The notes under the pieces: model-generated | Database searches by the model: none | Told to the model about the DNA's origin: nothing | Seen by the model: the letters and a program-made list of their open reading frames with translations, nothing else | Part shown: positions 1 through 4,698 of the stretch, in pieces | How positions within the stretch are numbered: position 1 is the first letter of the stretch | Layout: each line of letters starts with the position of its first letter | Source: Syntrophaceae bacterium UBA6109 | Lineage (GTDB): Bacteria > Desulfobacterota > Syntrophia > Syntrophales > UBA6109 | Reading direction: 5' to 3' | Assembly: GCA_002428445.1 (NCBI GenBank) | Contig: DIWJ01000002.1 | Span: 757 to 8,152 of the forward strand | Length of the DNA stretch: 7,396 bases | Program-made: the position numbers and the translations under genes

Positions 1-172
1 CGCCGCAAAAGACGATCACATCGGCGCCGGTCTTTGCCGCCTCGATGCTCAGACCGAGCGAGTCTCCCACGTAGTCCCCGATATCGTGCACCTCGGGGAT
101 CTGGTAGTTGTGCACCAGGATGACGGCATTGCGTTTCTTCTTCAGCTCTCTGATCTTCTCAACAATCTCCAT
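1..172 (-). CDS. nadA: Quinolinate synthase NadA, N-terminal fragment
   Basis: NadA condenses iminoaspartate with dihydroxyacetone phosphate to give quinolinate, the precursor of NAD, in the cytoplasm; the family uses an oxygen-sensitive [4Fe-4S] cluster. Only the first 57 residues are present because the gene runs off the left edge. They contain the family's N-terminal signatures: HNYQIPEV at residues 21-28, [11 protein letters not shown] at 32-42 and ADVIVFCG at 50-57. The cluster cysteines would lie outside the window. The ATG at 172 is preceded by a strong Shine-Dalgarno sequence (AGAGGTGA on the minus strand, positions 176-183) that lies inside the end of mnmA. The reading frame overlaps the mnmA stop by 14 nt, so the two genes are very likely translated from one mRNA. 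The upstream cysteine desulfurase is a plausible sulfur source for the NadA cluster (inference). The identification is firm despite the truncation. Confidence 0.93.
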   Translation of the reverse strand, partial: MEIVEKIRELKKKRNAVILVHNYQIPEVHDIGDYVGDSLGLSIEAAKTGADVIVFCG

Positions 173-1232
173 AAATCACCTCTTCGATTATTCCTCCACC
201 CAGGACCGTGTCGCCGTCGTAAAGGACGACTGACTGTCCCGGCGTAACGGCCTCCTGCGGATCTTCAAAGACGATTCGCAGACAATTCCCCTCCCGCCTG
301 GCGCGGCAGGGGGTTTCCCGCTTCCGGTAACGGATCTTGCCGTAAATCCGTTCCGGCCAGTCTTCAGCGAACAAATTGATATCCCCGGCGACCAGGCCGC
401 GGGAGAACAGGTCCTTCTTTTCGCCGGCCACGATCCGGTTGCCCGCCGCGTCGATCGCGACGACGTAAAGCGGCGCCCGGCTGCTGATCCGCATCCCGCT
501 TCGCTGCCCGACCGTATAATGGACGATGCCGCGATGCCGTCCGATGATGTTCCCCTGGATATCGACGATCGGCCCTTCCCGAACGCCCCCCGGAATCCGG
601 CTCAGAACAAATTCCGTGTAATCTTTCCCCGTCACGAAACAGATATCCTGGCTTTCCCGTTTTCCGGCAACCGGCAGCCCCGCCTTTCCTGCGATCTTTC
701 GCACGTCCTCCTTGCTCAAGGCAGCCAGCGGGAAGAAAACCGCCGGCAGCGATGCTGCCGGCATTCCATACAGAAAATAGGTCTGATCCTTCCTTCTGTC
801 CCGAGGCCTCCGGAGAAGATACCGGCCACCCTCTTCTTCGACCGCCGCATAGTGCCCCGTCGCCAGGTATTCAAACCCGGATGCCGCACACTTCTCGAGA
901 AGGATGCCGAATTTCAGGGACCGGTTGCATTCCACGCATGGATTCGGCGTCCTGCCCCTGGCGTACTCCGCCACGAACGGATCGATGACCCGTTCCTGAA
1001 GATGGCCCGAAAAATCGAAACTGTAATGGGGGACACCGAGCGTCTCACAGACTCTTCGAGCGTCTTCGACGGCATCGGGTCCGCAGCACCTCGTCCGGCC
1101 GTCACCCGCGCCCGCCACCCCCAGACACATGGTTGCGCCCACGACGTCGTATCCCGCCTCCTTCAGAAGAAAGGCAGCCACGGAGGAATCTACGCCGCCG
1201 CTCATCGCCACCATGACCTTCTTGCCCATCAC
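159..1232 (-). CDS. mnmA: tRNA-specific 2-thiouridylase MnmA
   Basis: MnmA activates U34 of tRNA-Lys, -Glu and -Gln with ATP and inserts sulfur to make 2-thiouridine, taking persulfide sulfur that originates from a cysteine desulfurase. The protein is about 356 residues, the normal family length. Visible motifs, numbered from the GTG at 1232, are the PP-loop SGGVDSS at 11-17, the catalytic Cys99 in [13 protein letters not shown], the second catalytic Cys198 in [12 protein letters not shown] at 126-129, KDQTYFL at 148-154 and HYTVGQR in the central domain. Two adjacent starts exist, GTG at 1232 and ATG at 1229; the ATG is the likelier one because an AAGGCGG-like ribosome site fits it better. 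It begins 16 nt after the cysteine desulfurase stop and ends 14 nt inside nadA. Pairing of a desulfurase gene with mnmA is well known (for example YrvO-MnmA in Bacillus) and suggests direct sulfur transfer here. Confidence 0.97.
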   Translation of the reverse strand: MMGKKVMVAMSGGVDSSVAAFLLKEAGYDVVGATMCLGVAGAGDGRTRCCGPDAVEDARRVCETLGVPHYSFDFSGHLQERVIDPFVAEYARGRTPNPCVECNRSLKFGILLEKCAASGFEYLATGHYAAVEEEGGRYLLRRPRDRRKDQTYFLYGMPAASLPAVFFPLAALSKEDVRKIAGKAGLPVAGKRESQDICFVTGKDYTEFVLSRIPGGVREGPIVDIQGNIIGRHRGIVHYTVGQRSGMRISSRAPLYVVAIDAAGNRIVAGEKKDLFSRGLVAGDINLFAEDWPERIYGKIRYRKRETPCRARREGNCLRIVFEDPQEAVTPGQSVVLYDGDTVLGGGIIEEVIYGDC

Positions 1233-1245
1233 AACCGCCTTGTCC

Positions 1246-2406
1246 TCATGCGCCCCTCTTCGACGCCAGCGAGCGCAGCCGCCTCACCGTCAGGACCAGG
1301 GTGTCCTGCAGGTATTCGATGTCGCCCTCCGTTGTGCCGCGCCCCAGGCTGAAACGCAGCGAACTGTGCGCTGCCTGACGCGGCAGCCCGATCGCCGCAA
1401 GGACGTGCGACGGGTCGACGGAAGAAGACGTGCAGGCGGATCCGGATGAGCACGCGATTCCGGCCATGTCGAGGCTGAAAAGCAGCGCCTCCCCTTCCAC
1501 GCCATCGAAGCGCACATTGATATTGTTCGGCAGGCGTACGCCCGGGTGCCCGTTGAGATGCGTCTGCCCGATCCTCCGCAGAACCCGTTCGATGATGGAA
1601 TCCCTCATGCCTGTAAGCCTTTTCTTTTCCGACGCCATTCTCTCCGCGGCAAGTTCGATCGCCTTCCCGAGGCCCACGATACCCGGCACGTTGTGCGTCG
1701 ACGCCCTCCGATCCCGTTCCTGATCTCCCCCCTCCATCTGCGGCAGGATCCTCGCTCCCTTTCTCAGATAGAGAAGTCCGACACCCTTGGGACCGTAAAA
1801 CTTATGGGCGGAGGCGCTCAACGCATCGATGTTCAGCCGGTTCACGTCGATCGGCAGGTGCCCGAACGTCTGAACCGCATCGGTGTGGAAAAGAACGCCT
1901 CTTTCCCGGGCCATCCGCCCGATTTCCTCAATCGGCTGGATCGTCCCGATCTCGTTGTTGGCATGCATGATGGAGATAAGAATCGTCCTGTCCGTCAGCG
2001 CCCTTTCCACGTCGCCGGGATCGATGAGCCCGGAGGAATCGACCTTCAGGCGCGTAACCCGGAAGCCCTGCCGTTCCAGATTTTCGCAGGGCCGCAGGAT
2101 GGCGTGGTGTTCGATCGTAGAGGTGATGATGTGGTCGCCACGATCGCGCTGCGCCGCCGCCAGACCTTTCACCGCCAGGTTGTTGCTCTCCGTGCCGCCG
2201 CTCGTGAAGATGATCTCCTCCGCCGCTGCGCCGAGAAATGCGGCCGCCGCGGCCCGCACCTTTTCAACGGCCGCCCTGGCCCGCTGCCCCGGCGTGTGCA
2301 CGCTGGAGGGATTGGCGAAGTTTTCGCCGAAGAAAGGCAGCATGGACTTTACCACTTCATCGTCCACGGGAGTCGTCGCCGCATAATCGAGATAGACCGA
2401 TTTCAT
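1246..2406 (-). CDS. Cysteine desulfurase (NifS/IscS type)
   Basis: This PLP enzyme converts L-cysteine to alanine and an enzyme-bound persulfide used for Fe-S clusters and tRNA thiolation. The 386 residues match the usual length of class I desulfurases. Visible features are YLDYAATTP at 5-13, GGTESNN at 70-76, EHHA at 99-102 (the histidine that stacks on PLP), HTDAVQ at 174-179, the PLP lysine Lys202 in SAHKFYGPKG, and the catalytic persulfide Cys325 in the class I loop SSGSACTS. The substrate-loop region 226-239 reads GGDQERDRRASTHN, where many relatives have GG-G-QE and a Gly-Thr pair, so it carries two unusual substitutions (see findings). The gene lies between an Rrf2 regulator (18-nt gap) and mnmA (16-nt gap). 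No IscU scaffold gene is visible, so whether it should be called IscS or NifS is left open; it probably serves both MnmA and NadA (inference). Confidence 0.96.
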   Translation of the reverse strand: MKSVYLDYAATTPVDDEVVKSMLPFFGENFANPSSVHTPGQRARAAVEKVRAAAAAFLGAAAEEIIFTSGGTESNNLAVKGLAAAQRDRGDHIITSTIEHHAILRPCENLERQGFRVTRLKVDSSGLIDPGDVERALTDRTILISIMHANNEIGTIQPIEEIGRMARERGVLFHTDAVQTFGHLPIDVNRLNIDALSASAHKFYGPKGVGLLYLRKGARILPQMEGGDQERDRRASTHNVPGIVGLGKAIELAAERMASEKKRLTGMRDSIIERVLRRIGQTHLNGHPGVRLPNNINVRFDGVEGEALLFSLDMAGIACSSGSACTSSSVDPSHVLAAIGLPRQAAHSSLRFSLGRGTTEGDIEYLQDTLVLTVRRLRSLASKRGA

Positions 2407-2424
2407 CGAAACCCCAACCCGCGC

Positions 2425-2862
2425 TCAGATATTGTTCATGACGTTCTCTTCCGTCTTCCGACGGTGCGCCTGGACCATTTGCTCGAGGCTGATGGATTCC
2501 AGTGTCTCGGAAATCTTTCCCTCCAGGAGGGCCCAGACATCGCGACTCGCGCAGAGATGAACTCGCGGACAGGAAGAAGGATTCTTGAGGCAGTCGACAA
2601 GACATCTGCCTTCGAAGACCTCGATGATCTGCCGCAGGGTGATTTGGGAAGGCGGCCTCGCAAGTGCATAGCCCCCGTTTGCACCCCGCGTCGAATTAAC
2701 CAGTCCCGCACCCTTCAATGACAGGATGATCAGGCTGAGGTACTTCTCCGATATGTCCTCTGCCTGGGCAATCTCCCGGAGGAACACCGACCCCTGCCCG
2801 TAGTGGCGGGCAAGGGAAATCATCAATCTGGCTCCGTATCTGGCTCGTGTCGACAGCTTCAT
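2425..2862 (-). CDS. Rrf2/IscR-family transcriptional regulator
   Basis: This is a 145-residue Rrf2-family DNA-binding protein, close to the family's usual length. The start MKLSTRARYGARLM is the classic Rrf2 opening, followed by a winged helix (about residues 24-68) with SEKYLSLI in the recognition region and the wing RGANGGYALARPPSQIT at 59-75. The effector region has four cysteines, Cys87, Cys91, Cys98 and Cys104. Cys91-x6-Cys98-x5-Cys104 resembles the IscR cluster motif (C-x5-C-x5-C), so binding of a [2Fe-2S] cluster is likely but the spacing is not identical. The next conserved position, Trp110, is also present. It is the first gene of the operon with the desulfurase, mnmA and nadA, and probably represses its own promoter according to Fe-S or sulfur status, as IscR and CymR do (inference). 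The ribosome site before the ATG is weak. Confidence 0.93.
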   Translation of the reverse strand: MKLSTRARYGARLMISLARHYGQGSVFLREIAQAEDISEKYLSLIILSLKGAGLVNSTRGANGGYALARPPSQITLRQIIEVFEGRCLVDCLKNPSSCPRVHLCASRDVWALLEGKISETLESISLEQMVQAHRRKTEENVMNNI

Positions 2863-2887
2863 GGCGTCTGAAATTCAATTCCTATCA

Positions 2888-2904
2888 TTGCTATCGATTT
2901 GCTA
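2888..2904. promoter_or_regulatory. Possible operator: TTGCTA direct repeat at 11-bp period
   Basis: TTGCTA occurs at 2888-2893 and again at 2899-2904 on the plus strand, one helical turn apart, overlapping the predicted transcription start of the regulator operon. Autoregulation is the norm for Rrf2 regulators, so a binding site is expected here. I could not fit a published IscR type 1, IscR type 2 or CymR consensus to it, so the assignment is tentative. Confidence 0.25.
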
Positions 2905-2905
2905 G

Positions 2906-2935
2906 AGTTTAAAGTTTCACCATGCACCTTGTCAA
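2906..2935 (-). promoter_or_regulatory. Sigma70-like promoter of the Rrf2-desulfurase-mnmA-nadA operon
   Basis: On the minus strand a perfect -35 box TTGACA (2935-2930) is followed after 18 bp by TAAACT (2911-2906, 4 of 6 matches); TTTAAA two bases upstream is an alternative at 16-bp spacing. The start of transcription would fall near 2899, giving a leader of about 37 nt before the regulator ATG at 2862. The -35 box sits in the centre of a perfect odd palindrome, CCTTGACAAGG (2927-2937). No experimental support; the call rests on the box match and the position. Confidence 0.6.
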
Positions 2936-3060
2936 GGAATTTCTTATGAGCGTTTCCGATACTGCTGTTGACTTCTTGACGAGCCGTGGATAAAGGAATG
3001 CAGCACAAGGCAGATGAAGATGCCTGCGCAAATGCGCAAGAGCAAATTTTCAGAGTCTCT

Positions 3061-3104
3061 GGAATTGAAGCTCTCCTTAGCAAGCTCCGGAGAGCTTCGA
3101 TCCC
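3061..3104. repeat. Imperfect 16-bp inverted repeat (hairpin A)
   Basis: The left arm GGAATTGAAGCTCTCC (3061-3076) and the right arm GGAGAGCTTCGATCCC (3089-3104) are complementary at 14 of 16 positions, with a perfect 10-bp core (GAAGCTCTCC/GGAGAGCTTC) next to a 12-nt loop. Of the two non-Watson-Crick positions, one is a G-U wobble on each strand, so either transcript could fold almost equally well. Confidence 0.75.
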
Positions 3105-3126
3105 CAAGGAAGGGATCTTGAGCATC

Positions 3127-3171
3127 ATTCGCTCGCTTACCCCGCGGCAAGCCACGGGGAATGCGCTCGCT
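3127..3171. repeat. Hairpin B flanked by 11-bp direct repeats
   Basis: The stem CCCCGCGGC (3140-3148) / GCCACGGGG (3151-3159) pairs at 8 of 9 positions on the plus strand; on the minus strand the odd pair becomes a G-U wobble, so minus-strand RNA would pair fully. It is flanked by ATTCGCTCGCT (3127-3137) and ATGCGCTCGCT (3161-3171), a direct repeat with 10 of 11 identical bases. Such an arrangement is typical of palindromic extragenic elements. Confidence 0.65.
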
Positions 3172-3206
3172 GCCGGATTCACTTTTTGGAAGGATTTCCA
3201 TAAGCT

Positions 3207-3695
3207 ATGGAAACGAAGACGACTGCGGCCAGCATCGGTCATGGAGTGATCCTGGCCGTCAACATCTCGGACAAGAAGGGCCGGAAGAAGCATGACGTGG
3301 GGCAATGCCGTCTCCTCAGAGATTTCGGCATCGCCGGAGACGCTCACGCCGGCACGCCATCCCGCCAGGTCAGCCTCCTGTCGCAGAGCAGCGTCGACAA
3401 GATGACCGCCCTTGGGTTGAAGGTCGGCTACGGCGACTTTGCGGAAAATTTTACAATTGCCGGCCTGATCGTTCACAAACTTCCCGTAGGAACGCTGCTG
3501 AAAGTCGGTGCGACGGCCGTTCTTCGCATTACGAAAATCGGTAAGGAGTGCCACGCCCACTGCGAAATCTACCGGCTCGCCGGGGACTGCATCATGCCGC
3601 GGGAAGGCGTCTTTGCCGAGGTTCTTGCGGAAGGCGAGGTCCGAACCGGCGACGGGGTGACGATTCTCGCGGCCGACGATGCGGAAAGAGCTTGA
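3207..3695 (+). CDS. Stand-alone MOSC-domain protein
   Basis: This is a 162-residue protein consisting of one MOSC domain, the fold shared with the C-terminal part of molybdenum cofactor sulfurase and with YiiM. Visible family features are ILAVNISDKKG at 15-25, GIAGDAHAG at 41-49, RQVSLLSQSSVDKM at 53-66, GDFAENFTIAGL at 76-87, LPVGTLLKVG at 92-101, and the cysteine motif IGKECHAHCEIY at 111-122 (Cys115, Cys119) followed by AGDCIMPREGVFA at 125-137. In MOSC proteins the conserved Cys is thought to bind or carry sulfur or the cofactor; the exact substrate of small anaerobe members is not established. The ATG at 3207 has an AAGGA site at 3190-3194, a long 12-nt spacing. A GTG at 3246 (giving VILAVNIS at the N-terminus) would match the usual family N-terminus better and is an alternative start. 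No molybdenum genes are adjacent in the window. Confidence 0.9.
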   Translation: METKTTAASIGHGVILAVNISDKKGRKKHDVGQCRLLRDFGIAGDAHAGTPSRQVSLLSQSSVDKMTALGLKVGYGDFAENFTIAGLIVHKLPVGTLLKVGATAVLRITKIGKECHAHCEIYRLAGDCIMPREGVFAEVLAEGEVRTGDGVTILAADDAERA

Positions 3696-3743
3696 TTTCC
3701 GGCACCGAATGATATAGGAAAGCTGTTCGTTTTTTTATTTTTT
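3689..3743 (+). terminator. Weak terminator candidate after the MOSC gene
   Basis: A bulged stem (AGC plus TTTCC at 3689-3700, pairing with GGAAAGCT at 3717-3724) is followed by T7-A-T6 at 3730-3743. The stem is A/T-rich, has a 4-nt bulge and lies five bases from the T-run, so termination may be poor. The long T-run is the main evidence. Confidence 0.35.
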
Positions 3744-3749
3744 GGTCTC

Positions 3750-3793
3750 CTTGTCCGGGCCAACGTGCCCGGGATATAGAGCCGAGAGGAGGT
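3750..3793 (+). promoter_or_regulatory. rpsF leader hairpin, possible S6:S18 autoregulatory leader
   Basis: A perfect 6-bp stem CCGGGC (3755-3760) / GCCCGG (3767-3772) with a 6-nt loop lies directly upstream of rpsF. It is followed by GAGCCGAGAGGAGG, which contains a CCG triplet next to the strong Shine-Dalgarno sequence (AGGAGG, 3787-3792). S6:S18 leaders, which bind the S6-S18 heterodimer and carry a conserved CCG mimicking the 16S rRNA site, are known at this location in many bacterial phyla. The position and the CCG fit; I cannot confirm the full consensus by eye. Confidence 0.4.
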
Positions 3794-3800
3794 AGGAAAG

Positions 3801-4286
3801 GTGAGAAGGTACGAAACGATTTACATCATGCCGGCCGATCTTCCCGACGCGGACCTCAATGACGCCGTCGAAAAATTCACGAAGATCCTGGCCGCAACGA
3901 AGGGGGTCATCGTCAAGCTCGAAAAATGGGGCAAGAAGAGACTCGCTTACAAGATCAAGAAACAGGGCCGTGGTTTTTACGTCTTCATGGACTTTGCCGG
4001 CGGAAGTGAAACGGTCAGGGAACTGGAGCGCAATCTCAAGATCGATGATCGCGTCCTGAAATTCATGACCGTTGTGACGGCTCAAAACGTCGATCCCGAG
4101 GCGCTGCAGAAAGAGATCGCCGCCGCACAGGCGGCCGCCGAAGCGGCGGAAAAGCAGAAGAATGAACCTCCTCCGCCAAGGCAGGAAATCGTGCCAGCAC
4201 AGCCGCAGGCGCCTGTTTCCCCGGCGGTTTCGGCGCCCGTTTCAGGCGAGGTCAAGAATGAAGAAGCAAAGGGGGAGCAAAAATAG
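3801..4286 (+). CDS. rpsF: 30S ribosomal protein S6
   Basis: S6 binds the central domain of 16S rRNA together with S18 on the small-subunit platform. The protein begins MRRYETIYIMPADL and contains LEKWGKKRLAYKIKKQGRGFYVFMDF-type sequence around residues 40-65 and the conserved IDDRVLKFMTV at 81-91, which identify it clearly. The start is GTG at 3801, with AGGAGG at 3787-3792 at good spacing. At 161 residues it is longer than the usual 95-135. The S6 fold ends near residue 95 and is followed by a low-complexity tail: an Ala/Glu helix-like part (about 99-120), a Pro-rich linker (122-145) and a charged end rich in Glu and Lys. Acidic S6 tails are the site of RimK glutamylation in E. coli; whether that applies here is unknown. 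The gene opens the rpsF-rpsR-DUF2232-rplI-dnaB cluster. Confidence 0.96.
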   Translation: MRRYETIYIMPADLPDADLNDAVEKFTKILAATKGVIVKLEKWGKKRLAYKIKKQGRGFYVFMDFAGGSETVRELERNLKIDDRVLKFMTVVTAQNVDPEALQKEIAAAQAAAEAAEKQKNEPPPPRQEIVPAQPQAPVSPAVSAPVSGEVKNEEAKGEQK

Positions 4287-4289
4287 CCC

Positions 4290-4577
4290 ATGGAAACTCC
4301 ACAGCGCCCAAGCCAACCCAACCGTGGCGGAGCGAGACCCCAGCGACCGCAGAAGAAGTTTTATCACCGCAGGAAGTTTTGCCGGTTCTGCTCCGACTCC
4401 ACGCTTCGGATCGAATATAAGGATACCTCAACCCTCAAGGATTTCGTGACCGAGCGCGGCAAGATCATGCCTCGCAGGATTACCGGCAACTGCGCCAAAC
4501 ACCAGCGCGAGTTGACCGTTCATATCAAACGGGCACGAATGATCGCCTTGCTTCCCTTTGTCGTTTCCGAGGGCTGA
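4290..4577 (+). CDS. rpsR: 30S ribosomal protein S18 (zinc-binding form)
   Basis: S18 pairs with S6 on the platform of the 30S subunit. The 95-residue protein has a basic, Pro/Arg/Gln-rich N-terminal extension (1-22), then RRKFCRFC, the core [21 protein letters not shown] at 43-63 and [26 protein letters not shown] at 65-90, all characteristic of S18. Cys31, Cys34, Cys68 and His71 form a C-x2-C...C-x2-H set, so this is the metal-binding C+ version rather than the cysteine-free paralog seen in some zinc-limited bacteria. It begins 3 nt after the rpsF stop; the GGGGGAG ribosome site lies inside the end of rpsF, 12 nt before the ATG, and translational coupling is likely. Confidence 0.97.
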   Translation: METPQRPSQPNRGGARPQRPQKKFYHRRKFCRFCSDSTLRIEYKDTSTLKDFVTERGKIMPRRITGNCAKHQRELTVHIKRARMIALLPFVVSEG

Positions 4578-4620
4578 GCAGGAACCGTCTCGACAGGAAC
4601 CCGCCGCAAGCAGGCATTTC

Positions 4621-4661
4621 CGGACTCTCCGCGAATAGGGCGGAGGGGTCCGTCTTTTTTT
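4621..4661 (+). terminator. Rho-independent terminator-like hairpin between rpsR and the DUF2232 gene
   Basis: The stem CGGACT-CTCCGC (4621-4632) pairs with GCGGAG-G-GGTCCG (4640-4652): six G/C-rich base pairs, a single bulged G, then a G-U wobble and five more pairs, with a 7-nt loop. It is followed by GTC-free space of two bases and T7 (4655-4661). This is a textbook shape. It lies in the 121-bp gap after rpsR, inside an otherwise co-directional cluster, so it probably reduces rather than abolishes downstream transcription. Confidence 0.8.
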
Positions 4662-4698
4662 CCGCAGCGTCTCTCCGGCGGCGCCGCGAACGGAGAAC

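Larger units (their letters stand above)
3000..3205. repeat. Hairpin-rich intergenic block, candidate dispersed repeat element or structured RNA
   Basis: The divergent intergenic region (2863-3206) holds, beyond the promoter, a run of inverted repeats. They are: AGGCA/TGCCT (3008-3012 and 3021-3025); TGCGCA-AA-TGCGCA (3025-3038); CAGAG-T-CTCTG (3051-3061); a 16-bp imperfect stem (3061-3076 and 3089-3104) with a 12-nt loop; GATCCC/GGGATC (3099-3104 and 3112-3117); a 9-bp stem with one mismatch (3140-3148 and 3151-3159); and TGGAA/TTCCA (3187-3191 and 3196-3200). No stem is followed by a T-run on either strand, so they are not ordinary terminators. The density and the mix of near-perfect palindromes suggest a REP/MITE-like repeat or a folded leader RNA for the MOSC gene. 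Copy number elsewhere in the genome would decide between these and cannot be seen here. Confidence 0.5.

Noticed and set aside
519..1352. 277-codon plus-strand open frame antisense to mnmA
   Set aside because: Shadow frame; mnmA in the other strand has all catalytic motifs.
1546..2721. 391-codon plus-strand open frame antisense to the desulfurase and regulator
   Set aside because: Shadow of high-G+C coding sequence; the protein is low in hydrophobic patterning, has no domain and lies over two certain genes.
2968..2996. Plus-strand promoter TTGACT-17-TAAAGG for the MOSC gene
   Set aside because: The -35 box is good but the -10 box matches poorly (3 of 6); too weak to list as a feature, though a promoter for this gene must lie somewhere in the region.
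2943..3204. Terminal inverted repeats CTTATG/CATAAG bounding the hairpin block
   Set aside because: Only 6 bp match and extension fails; expected by chance in this length.
2950..3206. Molybdenum-cofactor riboswitch upstream of the MOSC gene
   Set aside because: The hairpins do not resemble the Moco RNA motif layout that I know, and the MOSC gene is not accompanied by other molybdenum genes.
2986..3249. Open frame of 87 codons on the plus strand over the hairpin block
   Set aside because: No ribosome site of note, no domain, overlaps the MOSC start out of frame, and consists largely of repeat sequence.
2859..3560. Open frame of 233 codons on the minus strand through the intergenic block and into the MOSC gene
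   Set aside because: It is antisense to a firmly identified MOSC gene for half its length, has no recognisable domain, and its remaining part is translated palindromes. Similar peptides appear from both strands (IEAL..LRRASIP-like), which is a by-product of the inverted repeat.
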